Shown here one piece after another: positions 19,101 to 27,967 of a stretch of DNA of 64,000 bases. This DNA comes from Gp6-AA40 sp035649395. GTDB lineage: Bacteria; Acidobacteriota; Vicinamibacteria; Vicinamibacterales; UBA2999. A program made the translations under genes and the position numbers. The notes below the pieces were generated by a model that was not told where the DNA came from, made no database searches, and saw nothing but the letters and a program-made list of their open reading frames with translations. The stretch lies in NCBI GenBank assembly GCA_035649395.1, contig DASRJR010000215.1, positions 1-64,000 of the forward strand. The letters are read 5' to 3'. Positions within the stretch are counted from its first letter, which is position 1, and the number at the start of each line of letters is the position of its first letter.

Positions 19101-20362
19101 AGGCCACGCTCGATCACGTGGGCATCGCCGTTCGCGACGTGCACAGAGTTCTCGCGTTCTATCGCGACGCGCTCGGCTTCGAGGTGGAGGATCCCGAAGA
19201 CGTCGCGTCACAGCACGTGCGCGCGCGCTTTCTTCCGGCCGGTGGCGCGGCCCTCGAGTTATTGGAAGCGACCTCTCCGGAATCGCCGATTGCGCGATTC
19301 ATCGACAAACGCGGTCCGGGGATCCACCACATCACGCTGCGCGTCGACGACATTCACGCTGCGCTCGAGCACGTGAAGACGCACGGCGTCCGATTAGTGG
19401 ACGAGCAGCCGAGACCCGGTGCAGAGGGTGCGCTGGTCGCGTTCATTCATCCCTCGGCGGCCGACGGCGTCCTCGTCGAGTTGAAGCAGCCGGCGCGCCG
19501 CGGTCCGACGCTCGTCGTCAAGAGCCACGTGCTCGGCGACCTGCGGCTGACGTCGCTCCACGACGGCGGCTTCCGGCTCGACGGCGGTGCGATGTTCGGC
19601 ACCGTGCCGCGCCCACTCTGGGAAAGAGTCGCGCCTCCTGACGATCGGAACCGCATTCAACTGGCGATGCGGCCGTTGCTGGTCGAAGCGTCATGGGGGC
19701 GACTGATCGTCGACTGCGGAGCGGGCGACAAGATGGGGCCGAAGCTGATCGACATCTACGCACTCGACCGCAGACACCATCTCGAGCATGCGCTCGCGCA
19801 GGTTGGCCTCGATTCGAACGCGATCGACGTTGCGCTGGCGACGCATCTGCACTTCGACCACTTCGGCGGCGCCACGACGCGAGTCGGCGACGTGGTGCAG
19901 CCGCGCTTCTCACGCGCGCGCTACTTGATTCGCGCCGCGGAGTGGGAGGACGCGACGCATCCGCACGAGCGCAATCGCGCGAGCTATCTGCAAGAGGACT
20001 TCGTGCCGCTGAAAGAAGCCGGTGTGGTCGATTTCTATCCAGACGATCGGGTCATCACGCCAGGGGTCCGTGTCGTCCGCACCGGTGGGCATACCGGCCA
20101 GCACCAGATCGTCTTCTTGGAATCCGGCGGGAAGACCGCGGTGTTCGTCGCCGATCTCATTCCGACGACGGCCCACCTGTCAGACCCGTGGATCATGGGA
20201 TACGACCTGTTCCCGGTCGACACCCTGATGTTCAAGAAGCGCTTCATTCGAGAGGCGATCGATCGTCAGTACTTGGTGTTCTTCGAGCACGACCCGCATG
20301 TCGCCGCCGGCTACATCAGGGAAGACGCGCAGGGAAGACGCTCGGTCGAACAAGTGCTGTAA
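19097..20362 (+). CDS. Fusion: methylmalonyl-CoA epimerase + MBL-fold metallohydrolase
   Basis: A single 421-residue frame with two enzymatic domains. Residues 1-135 form a vicinal-oxygen-chelate epimerase (LDHVGIAVRDV, GIHHITLRVDDI, GVLVELKQ) with candidate metal ligands H7, Q39, H77 or H78 and E128. Residues about 137-421 form a metallo-beta-lactamase fold with THLHFDHFGG (H250, H252, D254, H255), H332 in GGHTGQH, D353 and H398. The epimerase interconverts methylmalonyl-CoA epimers. The hydrolase substrate is unknown; a thioester or lactone is possible. Start is GTG 19097 in GTGA overlap with meaB. No stop or frameshift lies between the domains. Confidence 0.88.
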   Translation: MKATLDHVGIAVRDVHRVLAFYRDALGFEVEDPEDVASQHVRARFLPAGGAALELLEATSPESPIARFIDKRGPGIHHITLRVDDIHAALEHVKTHGVRLVDEQPRPGAEGALVAFIHPSAADGVLVELKQPARRGPTLVVKSHVLGDLRLTSLHDGGFRLDGGAMFGTVPRPLWERVAPPDDRNRIQLAMRPLLVEASWGRLIVDCGAGDKMGPKLIDIYALDRRHHLEHALAQVGLDSNAIDVALATHLHFDHFGGATTRVGDVVQPRFSRARYLIRAAEWEDATHPHERNRASYLQEDFVPLKEAGVVDFYPDDRVITPGVRVVRTGGHTGQHQIVFLESGGKTAVFVADLIPTTAHLSDPWIMGYDLFPVDTLMFKKRFIREAIDRQYLVFFEHDPHVAAGYIREDAQGRRSVEQVL

Positions 20363-20384
20363 ACTCCTAAAGCCTGTTCGTAGC

Positions 20385-20402
20385 GTCCGGCTTGAGCCGG
20401 AC
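20385..20402 (+). repeat. TTNA-loop intergenic hairpin (copy 3)
   Basis: GTCCGGC, loop TTGA, GCCGGAC: a perfect 7-bp stem, preceded by GTAGC, 25 bases before mtnP. Located between the fusion gene and mtnP. Confidence 0.75.
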
Positions 20403-20427
20403 CGGCACGCATTCAGCCCGGAGCGCA

Positions 20428-21297
20428 ATGGAACACGTTCACATCGGCATCATCGGCGGCAGCGGTCTGTACGACATGGCCGACGTCACCGACCGCAGCG
20501 AAGTCACATTCACGACACCATTCGGCGAGCCGAGCGGGCCCTATCTGCTCGGCACGCTGCGCGGCAAGCGCGTGGCGTTCCTCTCCCGACACGGCGCCGG
20601 CCATCGGCTGTCGCCGTCGGAGCTCAACTACCGCGCCAATATCTTCGGCATGAAGATGCTCGGCGTCGAGTACCTGCTCTCGGCCAGCGCCGTCGGCAGC
20701 TTGAAAGAGGAACTGCCGCCGCTCGACATCGTGATGCCGGACCAGTTCATCGATCGGACGAAGGGACGTATCAGCACGTTCTTCGGCCGCGGGCTGGTCG
20801 CGCACGTCGCCTTCGCGCATCCGATTTGCCGCCACCTCAGTGAGATCGCGTACGAGAGCGGCCGCCGCGCCGGCGCCAACGTGCACAAGGGCGGCACCTA
20901 TGTATGCATGGAGGGGCCGCAGTTCTCGACCCTGGCCGAATCCCGGCTGTACCGCTCGTGGGGCGCCGACATCATCGGCATGACGAACCTGCAGGAGGCG
21001 AAGCTCGCGCGCGAAGCGGAGATCTGTTACGCGACCATCGCGCTCGTGACCGACTACGACTGCTGGCATCCCGACCACGACCACGTGACGGTCGAGATGA
21101 TCATCGCGAACCTGACGCAGAACGCAAAGACGGCGCAGCAGATCATCGCCGGGGCGGTCGAGCGGCTGCCATACGAACGGACGTGTGAGTGTGCGTCGGC
21201 ACTCAAATACGCGCTGATCACGCGTCCCGACTGCATCCCCGCGCAGGTACGCGAGGAGCTCGCCCCGATCGTCGGCAAGTACCTTGCGCAGGTCTGA
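20428..21297 (+). CDS. mtnP: S-methyl-5'-thioadenosine phosphorylase
   Basis: Phosphorolysis of methylthioadenosine (and possibly other 5'-deoxyadenosines) to adenine and a ribose-1-phosphate derivative. The 289-residue product has the MTAP/PNP family landmarks: GIIGGSGLYDM at the N-terminus, FLSRHGAGHRLSPSELNYRANI, SASAVGSLKEELPP, YVCMEGPQFST, MTNLQEAKLAREAEI and VTDYDCWH. I chose ATG 20428 over a start 12 codons upstream, which lies in the hairpin repeat. The next gene is a PfkB kinase, so purine salvage is a likely common theme. It could also remove 5'-deoxyadenosine made by radical SAM enzymes. Confidence 0.93.
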   Translation: MEHVHIGIIGGSGLYDMADVTDRSEVTFTTPFGEPSGPYLLGTLRGKRVAFLSRHGAGHRLSPSELNYRANIFGMKMLGVEYLLSASAVGSLKEELPPLDIVMPDQFIDRTKGRISTFFGRGLVAHVAFAHPICRHLSEIAYESGRRAGANVHKGGTYVCMEGPQFSTLAESRLYRSWGADIIGMTNLQEAKLAREAEICYATIALVTDYDCWHPDHDHVTVEMIIANLTQNAKTAQQIIAGAVERLPYERTCECASALKYALITRPDCIPAQVREELAPIVGKYLAQV

Positions 21298-21342
21298 TCG
21301 CGCGACGCCTGCCTCAATTCATTGAAAGGATAGAGACCTCTG

Positions 21343-22335
21343 ATGAACAGCCCACGGTTCGACGTCACTGCGATCGGCAATGCCATTGTCGATGTCCTGG
21401 CCAGAGCGGACGATGCGTTGCTCGCTCGGCACAACCTTGCCAAGGGAGCGATGTCGCTCATCGATGGTGAAACCGCCGAACGGCTGTACAGCGTGATGGG
21501 GCCTGGCACAGAGAAGTCGGGTGGGTCGGCTGGCAATACTGCTGCGGTCGTCGCCGGGCTCGGCGGTCGTGTCGCCTATATCGGCAAAGTGGCCGACGAT
21601 CAGCTCGGCCAGGTGTTCACGCACGACATCAGAGCGATCGGAGTCACCTACGACACGCCACCGCTGAAGGGCGGCCTGCCGACGGCGCGCAGCTTGATCT
21701 TCGTGACGCCCGATGCGCAGCGGACGATGCAGACCTATCTCGGCGCGACGACACAGCTCGGGCCCGAAGACGTGAACATGGACTACATCACGTCGTCGAA
21801 GGTCGTCTATCTCGAGGGGTACCTCTGGGACCAGCCGCGCGCCAAGAAGGCGATGCGCGACGCGGCGATCAAGGCACAGCAGGCCGGCGTGAAGGTTTCG
21901 CTCACGCTCTCGGATGCATTCTGCGTGGCACGCTTTCGGGACGAATTCCTCGAGCTCGCCGAGAAGCACGTCGATATCCTGTTCGCGAACGAGAGCGAGA
22001 TCCTCTCGCTGTACCAGGTGGATCGCTTCGACGACGCGTTGCAGCGCGTGCGGAAGCACTGCGAGATCGCGGCGTTGACCCGGAGCGAGAAGGGCTCCGT
22101 GATCGTGAACGGCGACGAGGTGCACATCATCGATGCCGAGAAAGGCGTCAAGGTCGTCGACACGACGGGAGCCGGCGATGCGTACGCGGGCGGCTTCCTG
22201 TACGGGTACACGCAGGGCTTGGACCTGGTGACGTGCGGCCGCCTCGGCGGCCTGATGGCGGCCGAGGTGATCAGCCACCTGGGCCCACGCCCCGAGGCCG
22301 ATCTGAAGAAACTCGCGGCATCGGTGTTGGCGTGA
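21343..22335 (+). CDS. PfkB-family kinase, probably adenosine kinase
   Basis: Phosphorylates a ribonucleoside or sugar using ATP. The 330-residue product has the two PfkB signatures: GGSAGNTAAVVAGLGGRVAYIGKVADD (signature 1 region) and the C-terminal DTTGAGDAYAGGFLYG, whose Asp is the catalytic base. The TSLSDAFCV-like middle part (SLTLSDAFCVARFRDEF) and FANESEILSLY are typical of the adenosine-kinase-like bacterial branch. Its position 46 bases after mtnP and beside guaB supports adenosine salvage. GAAAGGA lies about 12 bases before the ATG. Sugar specificity is not proven. Confidence 0.85.
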   Translation: MNSPRFDVTAIGNAIVDVLARADDALLARHNLAKGAMSLIDGETAERLYSVMGPGTEKSGGSAGNTAAVVAGLGGRVAYIGKVADDQLGQVFTHDIRAIGVTYDTPPLKGGLPTARSLIFVTPDAQRTMQTYLGATTQLGPEDVNMDYITSSKVVYLEGYLWDQPRAKKAMRDAAIKAQQAGVKVSLTLSDAFCVARFRDEFLELAEKHVDILFANESEILSLYQVDRFDDALQRVRKHCEIAALTRSEKGSVIVNGDEVHIIDAEKGVKVVDTTGAGDAYAGGFLYGYTQGLDLVTCGRLGGLMAAEVISHLGPRPEADLKKLAASVLA

Positions 22336-22340
22336 TGTGG

Positions 22341-22360
22341 GGTCCGGCTTCAGCCGGACC
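22341..22360 (+). repeat. TTNA-loop intergenic hairpin (copy 4)
   Basis: GGTCCGGC, loop TTCA, GCCGGACC: a perfect 8-bp stem followed by a second half-copy (CAGCCGGACC) ending at 22376. It fills the whole gap between convergent genes (PfkB kinase and guaB), where a bidirectional terminator would be expected. Confidence 0.78.
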
Positions 22361-22376
22361 TGGCCTCAGCCGGACC

Positions 22377-23858
22377 TTACCGATCGAACGATTCGCGGCG
22401 GCTCGATTCCGTGAGCCGGATCACGTAGCGTTCGGGGTTCTCCCGAAACATCTGTCTCAGCTCGGCGAGGCTGCCGGCCCCGCCGTAGCTGATCGCCGAG
22501 CACAGATGCTTCAGCATGTCGCGGAAGACGGGACGAACCGATCCGCGCGCCGGCACGCTAATCTCCATCCCTTCCGCTCCGAGGGCCTCGACGTCGGATG
22601 TTTCGGCGTCCTCGACGTCGAGTCGATCGACGATGGCTTGCAGCGATGCCATGCCGCGGAACACCTTGAACGGGACCTTGACGGTCTTATGGGACTCGGG
22701 GATCACGACCGGTTTCTGCACCGTGTCGCCCGGCGTTTCGAGCGTGCCTGCCAGCACGCTGCCGAGCATTACCGTGTCGCCGCCGAACAGCAGCGCCTGG
22801 GCGAGCGCGCCGTCGCGTTTGACCCCGCCGTCTGCAATCAGCGGCACGTCGCCGGCGGCGCCTCGACACTCGACCAGTGCTTCGACCTGCGGCACGCCGA
22901 AGTTCGTGTTGAGGCGCGTCGTGCACCCGCCGCCCGGACCGATCCCGACCTTGATCCCGTTGACGCCGCGTTCGACGAGGAACCGCGCGCCCTCGGCGGT
23001 GGCGACGTTGCCGGCAATCAGCTCGGCGTCGCCGAACTGGCGCCGGAACGACTCGATGGCCCGGCCCATCACCGCGGAGTGGCCGTGCGCAATGTCGATG
23101 ACGATGACGTCGGCGCCGACGCGCAGCAGCTCGGCGGCGCGCTCGAGGTAGTCACCTTTCGCGCCGATCGCAGCGCCGACGCGGAGACGGCCCTGATTGT
23201 CGCGCGTCGCAAACGGCAGACGCTTCTGTTGCAGCAGATCCTTCGCCGTGATCAGGCCGGCAAGGTGGTCGTCGCGATCGACCAGCGGCAGTTTCTTGAT
23301 CTTGTGCGTTCGCATCGCGGCTTCCGCCGCGGTGCTGTCGATCCCGCCTGGACTGACGATCAGGCGATCGCGCGCCGTCATCCGATCGGCGACGGTACCG
23401 CCGTTGCCGGCAAACCGAAGATCGCGCGTGGTCAGCAACCCGACCACGCGGTGGCCCTCGTCGACGACCACCAGCGTGCCGACACCCGTCCGGCGCATGA
23501 TTTCGATGGCTTCGGTCAGCGGCGCGCTCGGCCTGATGGTGTACGGATCGGGGATGACGCCGTGCTGTCGCCGTTTGACGCGCTCGACCTCACGGACCTG
23601 TGGCGCGATGTCCCCCGATCGGAAGCCGCGATCGATGATGCCGATCCCGCCTTCCTCCGCGAACGCGATCGCCATGTCGGCGCGCGTCACGGTATCCATG
23701 TTGGCGGAGACAATCGGACGCCGCAACGTCAAGTGCTGGGACAGACGGCTCGACAGATCGATCGTGTTCGGATCGCGCCGTTCGATGACGCTGTACTGGG
23801 GCGTGAAAAGAAAATCGTCGAACGTGCACCCACGTACGAGTTGTTTCAGGTCGGACAC
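22377..23858 (-). CDS. guaB: GuaB-type IMP dehydrogenase / GMP reductase family protein with CBS pair
   Basis: A 493-residue (beta/alpha)8 protein with two CBS repeats (about residues 105-150 and 165-210). IMPDH-like features are VDLSSRLS-type N-terminal spacing, DIAHGHS (255-261), the GIGPG...CTTR loop with catalytic Cys312, IADGGVKRDG and the C-terminal SYGGAGSLAELR. Two features are unusual. The loop reads GGGCTTRLNTNFGVPQ rather than GSICTTR with GVGVPQ, and the flap after FRGMASLQAI lacks the Arg-Tyr dyad (RYF) used for hydrolysis in IMPDH. It may be a divergent IMPDH or a GMP reductase of the CBS-containing kind. Start is GTG 23858. The symbol marks the family, not a proven activity. 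Confidence 0.8.
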   Translation of the reverse strand: MSDLKQLVRGCTFDDFLFTPQYSVIERRDPNTIDLSSRLSQHLTLRRPIVSANMDTVTRADMAIAFAEEGGIGIIDRGFRSGDIAPQVREVERVKRRQHGVIPDPYTIRPSAPLTEAIEIMRRTGVGTLVVVDEGHRVVGLLTTRDLRFAGNGGTVADRMTARDRLIVSPGGIDSTAAEAAMRTHKIKKLPLVDRDDHLAGLITAKDLLQQKRLPFATRDNQGRLRVGAAIGAKGDYLERAAELLRVGADVIVIDIAHGHSAVMGRAIESFRRQFGDAELIAGNVATAEGARFLVERGVNGIKVGIGPGGGCTTRLNTNFGVPQVEALVECRGAAGDVPLIADGGVKRDGALAQALLFGGDTVMLGSVLAGTLETPGDTVQKPVVIPESHKTVKVPFKVFRGMASLQAIVDRLDVEDAETSDVEALGAEGMEISVPARGSVRPVFRDMLKHLCSAISYGGAGSLAELRQMFRENPERYVIRLTESSRRESFDR

Positions 23859-23870
23859 GGATGAACGACA

Positions 23871-24950
23871 CTACTTCCCGAAGAGCGGCTTGTAATCGCG
23901 ATTGTTCTCACAGAAGAACTCGTCGACGCGGTTGTATTCCGGCAGCAACGGAAACGTTCGCGTGATGAGCCACGGCCCCGCGAAGACGTTCGGATCCTCG
24001 ATGACCGCTTCGTACTCCAGCGTGCCGAGATTCGGCCGGCGGATACGCTCGACGACGTGCAGGGACTCGGTGGTCTTGTAGCCGTTGATCTCGCTCTCCT
24101 TGAACCCGATCGAGTCGACGACCAGCGTGTCGCCTTCCCATTTGCCGGTCGAGTGGCCCATCCAGAACGGATCGGGGTCGGACGGGTGAGGCGATCCGTC
24201 GAGTGGAATGGTCCGCGACAGGTGCAGGTACTCGTGCAGGATGATGAGGTATTTCGGCGACTGCACGAACTGGACGTAATACGGCACCATGAAGGTCTGC
24301 GGGACGCCGGGTGGGGTGCAGGTGGAATACAGCCCCGTGTCCTCCGGTCCGCGCACGACGCGATATTTCTCGGCGCCTGGTTTCAGCGTCGGTGTCCGCG
24401 GCAGCGAGCCGGGGGCAGCCGCTGGTGGAGGCGCGCCACGCGCCGCTCCCTGACCGTATCCATAGACGCCGGTGAGATCGGGCTTGCCGTCCGCCGTTCG
24501 CGGCGTCGGCTGTTTTGAGATGTCCGCGGGCTCCGTTTCCCTGGTCGCGACAGCCTTCGTTCCGGCAACAGCGACGGTGACTGTCTTGGTCACGGTGCCG
24601 TTGGTTCCCGTCACAGTGAGCGTGTACGTCGTCGTCGCTTTCGGTGTGACCTTCAGTACGCCGCGCGGCGCCGCGCGGCCAACGGTCGGCGAGATCGTGG
24701 TCGACCGCGGGTTCTCGACCGCCCACGTCAGCGTGACCGATTCGCCGGGCTTGATCGATGCGGGCTCCGCCTTGAAGTCCAGGATCCGGGCCGGCAACGT
24801 GCCGGCTTCTGTGTAACCACCGCGCAGTGGACCCTGCACGCCGGCCGGCGGCTTTGCCGGCTGAACCTGTCCCGCGGCGACGGCCACCAGCGCGACAACG
24901 AAGCCGAGCACCGCGTGCGTACGGCGCCACGTGACGATCTGTGCTGACAT
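23871..24950 (-). CDS. Secreted protein with Ig-like domain, DUF6152-associated type
   Basis: The 359-residue product has a signal peptide (HAVLGFVVALVAVAAG), an Ig-like/CARDB-like beta domain at about residues 55-130 (PASIKPGESVTLTWAVENP, TTTYTLTVTGTNGTVTKTVTV), a low-complexity linker, and a conserved domain containing PDLTGVYGYG, TCTPPGVPQTFMVPYYVQ, HPSDPDPFWMGHSTGKWEGDTLVVD and HVVERIRR. I recall this last domain as common in acidobacterial secreted proteins of unknown function, often beside DUF6152 genes, as here (11 bases). No enzymatic motif is evident. Its stop lies 12 bases from guaB. Confidence 0.7.
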   Translation of the reverse strand: MSAQIVTWRRTHAVLGFVVALVAVAAGQVQPAKPPAGVQGPLRGGYTEAGTLPARILDFKAEPASIKPGESVTLTWAVENPRSTTISPTVGRAAPRGVLKVTPKATTTYTLTVTGTNGTVTKTVTVAVAGTKAVATRETEPADISKQPTPRTADGKPDLTGVYGYGQGAARGAPPPAAAPGSLPRTPTLKPGAEKYRVVRGPEDTGLYSTCTPPGVPQTFMVPYYVQFVQSPKYLIILHEYLHLSRTIPLDGSPHPSDPDPFWMGHSTGKWEGDTLVVDSIGFKESEINGYKTTESLHVVERIRRPNLGTLEYEAVIEDPNVFAGPWLITRTFPLLPEYNRVDEFFCENNRDYKPLFGK

Positions 24951-24961
24951 GGCGACCTCCG

Positions 24962-25330
24962 CTACGACCGAATCTTCCTGCCGTCAGGCAACTCGACGAC
25001 GCCGGCGATCATCGACGGAGCGCCGCTCCTGGCAGCGCCGCCGGTCGCCGCGATGACGTCGCCGACCTTGACCGTGTTTCGCACCCATCCGTACGAGCGC
25101 AGGTGATTGAGGCTCATCAGCTCGATTTCCCACTCGGCGGTGCCTCCTTTGTCGTCCTTGACCTCGAGGAAGATGAACGCGTGCGGGTTGGTCCACTCGA
25201 ACCGTTTGACGGTGCCTTTGACGGTGACCGGGTTGGCCATGTCGTACATGGCGGTCGAGTGGTGTGCCTTGGCGATCCCGGCGCTAACCAGTACCCCGAG
25301 CCCGGCGGTCAGAAAGGTTCGGCGATCCAT
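24962..25330 (-). CDS. DUF6152-type secreted protein, 122 aa
   Basis: The product starts with MDRRTFLTAGLGVL, a Tat-like signal (RRTFL), followed by AHHSTAMYDMANPVTVKGTVKRFEWTNPHAFIFLEV. The AHHS start of the mature part and the WTNPH segment are the hallmarks by which I recognise the DUF6152 family. It is probably a small OB-like beta-barrel in the periplasm; the His-rich start could bind metal. Function is unknown. It pairs with the gene at 23871 in one transcription unit. Confidence 0.72.
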   Translation of the reverse strand: MDRRTFLTAGLGVLVSAGIAKAHHSTAMYDMANPVTVKGTVKRFEWTNPHAFIFLEVKDDKGGTAEWEIELMSLNHLRSYGWVRNTVKVGDVIAATGGAARSGAPSMIAGVVELPDGRKIRS

Positions 25331-25417
25331 CGAAGGCCTCCTCGTTTGCGGCAGTGTACTGCACGCGGGGTGAACGAAGGAACACGGGGACAGCGGGACT
25401 CCGCCTTCCCCCGTTGG

Positions 25418-27802
25418 TCACCGTGTGGAAAGCGTCCCGGCGGCCGCGACATACACGGCCCCGGCCGTTACCAACGCGGTTGAGAAACCCCAGTTCATCG
25501 CGATGAAGACGGCGAGCGTGGCACCAATGACGGAGAACGCGCCGTTGAGCCCCCAGCCCCACGGGATGATCTCCGGCCGATGTGCCGCGAGCAGGCGCAT
25601 GCCGCCCGGCAGCGGCATCCCCAGGAGGAAGCCGAGCGGAAGCAGGATCACCACGGCAGTGATGATGCGCAGCCAGAGCGGCCAGGGAATGGCGACGTCG
25701 ATGAGCGCGGGAACGAGTGTCGGCGCCAGCAACGAGACCACGGCGACCGCCAGCACTGCCCGCATCGTGATCGCCTTGACCCGCTCTGGTGTGACGTGAC
25801 GGCTCATGAGCGCACCGAGCCCGGTGCCGAGCAGCAGTGAGAACAGCGTGACGGTCAGCGAGTAGACCGGGTGGCCGAGCAGCAGCACGAACTGCTGGAG
25901 CAGCGCGACCTCGAGCAGCATGAATCCCGCGCCCAGCGCGCCGAAGTAGGCGAGCCAGGCCGGCCATCCGGTCCCCGGCTGGCGGACGACGACGAGCAGC
26001 GGTCCGATGATGAAGAGCAGCACGAGCGCCGCTGAGATTCCGAAGAGCGTCAGCAGCGCGCTGAGCCCGTTTCCGAACAGCATCGAGCGACCGAACGCGA
26101 CGTCGAACTGGTCGGCCAGACGCGTGGTGTGGAAGAAGAACGGCCGGTCGTCGGTCGTCGGACGGATGTCGAGCGGATACCGCGCGACGAACTGCTCACG
26201 ATCCGTGGCCAGAATGAGCTTTCGATAGTCGTCGGCACTGGTCCGTGTCCGCACCATCTCGATCGGGTCGGGCGTCGAAGCCTGCGGGTCGACGCCTGGT
26301 GCGTAGAGCACCGTGAATCCCAGCTCGCCGGCGCGCGTGACGAGCATGGCTGATTGGGCGTCGGTGAACGGAGTCTTCTTCAAGAGAAACGTTGCCACCC
26401 GATCGAGCCGCACGATCGCGAGATGCCGCGCGGGGTCGAGTCCTCGCTCCGCGCAGGCGGCCTGCGCCAGCGACACCAGACGCAGGCCGTCGAAGACCCA
26501 TCGCGTAATCGTCAGCACGCCACGATCGCTCAGGTGATCGAGGTATTCGCCGAATGCCTCGACGGTGTAGAGCGAGTTCTCGGTCAGCGTGTAGGCGCCC
26601 GCCGCGGTCGCGGCCCACGTGTCGACCAGTGACGCTTGAATGACGTCGTACTTCATGACGCTGCGACGCACGAAGCTGCGGCCGTCGTCGACGTGAATCG
26701 TCACGTGCGGGTCGGTGTAGATGCCGCCGGAATAGTCGCGGAAGCGATCGAGCATCACGTCGCGAGCGATGATCGGGTTGATCTCGACGCCGTCGATATG
26801 CGTGGCCCCGAACACCAGCGCCGAGAGCAGATCGCGACCGCCGCCCGGCCCGATGACCAGAGCCGAAAACCCCTGAGGCTTCTCGACGAGGTAGTAGCCG
26901 ATCGCCGTGAGCTCGTGCTTCATCGAGTTCGCGGCCGCCGCGTCGCTCGTGCCCTTCACGATCGGCGTGGACGCAGCCGAGTCGATGTCCATGAAGAGCG
27001 AATCGATCTTCGGCCCGGTATAGGCCGGGCTCAGCGACCAGTCGCCGTGCGCTCTGTCGTAGACCGCGACTCGGGAAAACGAATTCCACTTACTGAACAG
27101 CACGCGATCGCCCTGATGTCCCTTCGTGTCGGCAACGGCAAAGGGTGCACGCCCGGCCAGCTGTGCACACGACGGTACCGCCAGCATGCCGACCGCGCCG
27201 AGTCCGACGCCGACACGAGCGGGGCTGGGGGCAAAGCACAATGCGGCCACCATGGCGAGACCTGCCGCGGTCATCACCACGCCTGGCGCGCCCAGAACAT
27301 TGAGCAAAGGGATCAGCAGGAGGCATCCGGTGGCCGCCCCAAGGAGATCGGCTGCGTAGAGCAGGTTGATGCGGCTCGACAGTCGCGCGAACGACAACGA
27401 GACGACCGCGCCCCCGGTCAGAAAGGGAAGGGCTGAAAGTCCGTAAATCGCAAGCATGAGGAAAAGGTTTTCCGGTGAGTAGTCCAGCCCGACACGAATA
27501 CGGACGAGGAAAGCCAGCGCCACGAGCGTCGCCGCCCCGTGCAGCAGTGCTGAGGCGGCGAGCAGTGTCGGTGTACCGATCCCGGCCAGTCGATCTCGCA
27601 GCACGAACACGAGCACACCGCTCGCGCTCAGGCCGAACAGCGCGATCGAAATCGCGAGGAAAGCGAAGTGGTAGTACATCGTCACCGAGAAGATCCGCGT
27701 CAGCGCAAGCTCTGTCATCAACAGCGCCGCAGACACGCATGCGATTCCGACGACCGCCGGTCGATTGACACCGGCCGTGTCGGTCACTAACCGTTTTGTC
27801 AT
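25418..27802 (-). CDS. Polytopic membrane protein with spermidine-synthase-like domain
   Basis: The 794-residue product has an N-terminal block of about seven helices (from VVGIACVSAALLMTELALTRIF), a central soluble Rossmann methyltransferase-like domain with GPGGGRDLLSAL, HIDGVEINPII, and VDDGRSFVRRS, and a C-terminal block of about seven helices ending near GWGLNGAFSVIGATLAVFIAMNWG. This is the layout of membrane-embedded SpeE-like proteins found in many soil bacteria; their substrate is not known. I chose ATG 27802 (MTKRLVTDT) over a start 11 codons upstream. The gene is divergent from a VWFA gene. Confidence 0.8.
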   Translation of the reverse strand: MTKRLVTDTAGVNRPAVVGIACVSAALLMTELALTRIFSVTMYYHFAFLAISIALFGLSASGVLVFVLRDRLAGIGTPTLLAASALLHGAATLVALAFLVRIRVGLDYSPENLFLMLAIYGLSALPFLTGGAVVSLSFARLSSRINLLYAADLLGAATGCLLLIPLLNVLGAPGVVMTAAGLAMVAALCFAPSPARVGVGLGAVGMLAVPSCAQLAGRAPFAVADTKGHQGDRVLFSKWNSFSRVAVYDRAHGDWSLSPAYTGPKIDSLFMDIDSAASTPIVKGTSDAAAANSMKHELTAIGYYLVEKPQGFSALVIGPGGGRDLLSALVFGATHIDGVEINPIIARDVMLDRFRDYSGGIYTDPHVTIHVDDGRSFVRRSVMKYDVIQASLVDTWAATAAGAYTLTENSLYTVEAFGEYLDHLSDRGVLTITRWVFDGLRLVSLAQAACAERGLDPARHLAIVRLDRVATFLLKKTPFTDAQSAMLVTRAGELGFTVLYAPGVDPQASTPDPIEMVRTRTSADDYRKLILATDREQFVARYPLDIRPTTDDRPFFFHTTRLADQFDVAFGRSMLFGNGLSALLTLFGISAALVLLFIIGPLLVVVRQPGTGWPAWLAYFGALGAGFMLLEVALLQQFVLLLGHPVYSLTVTLFSLLLGTGLGALMSRHVTPERVKAITMRAVLAVAVVSLLAPTLVPALIDVAIPWPLWLRIITAVVILLPLGFLLGMPLPGGMRLLAAHRPEIIPWGWGLNGAFSVIGATLAVFIAMNWGFSTALVTAGAVYVAAAGTLSTR

Positions 27803-27967
27803 CGCTCCGAGTCTACATGCAGCGCCGGCAGACACCGGAGTCGCGCCGCACTCCGCAATTTACTTAACGTTTTCATGTTTGCGATCGCGTTTCCCACTTC
27901 GGTCCGCACAGGCACACGCTTTGCACAAACTGGCATCAGCCCGGATGAAGAGGGGCGGGGGGTTGTC

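Noticed and set aside
22233..23864. A 543-codon plus-strand frame opposite guaB
   Set aside because: It covers the guaB gene in a high-GC shadow frame and has no domain signature.
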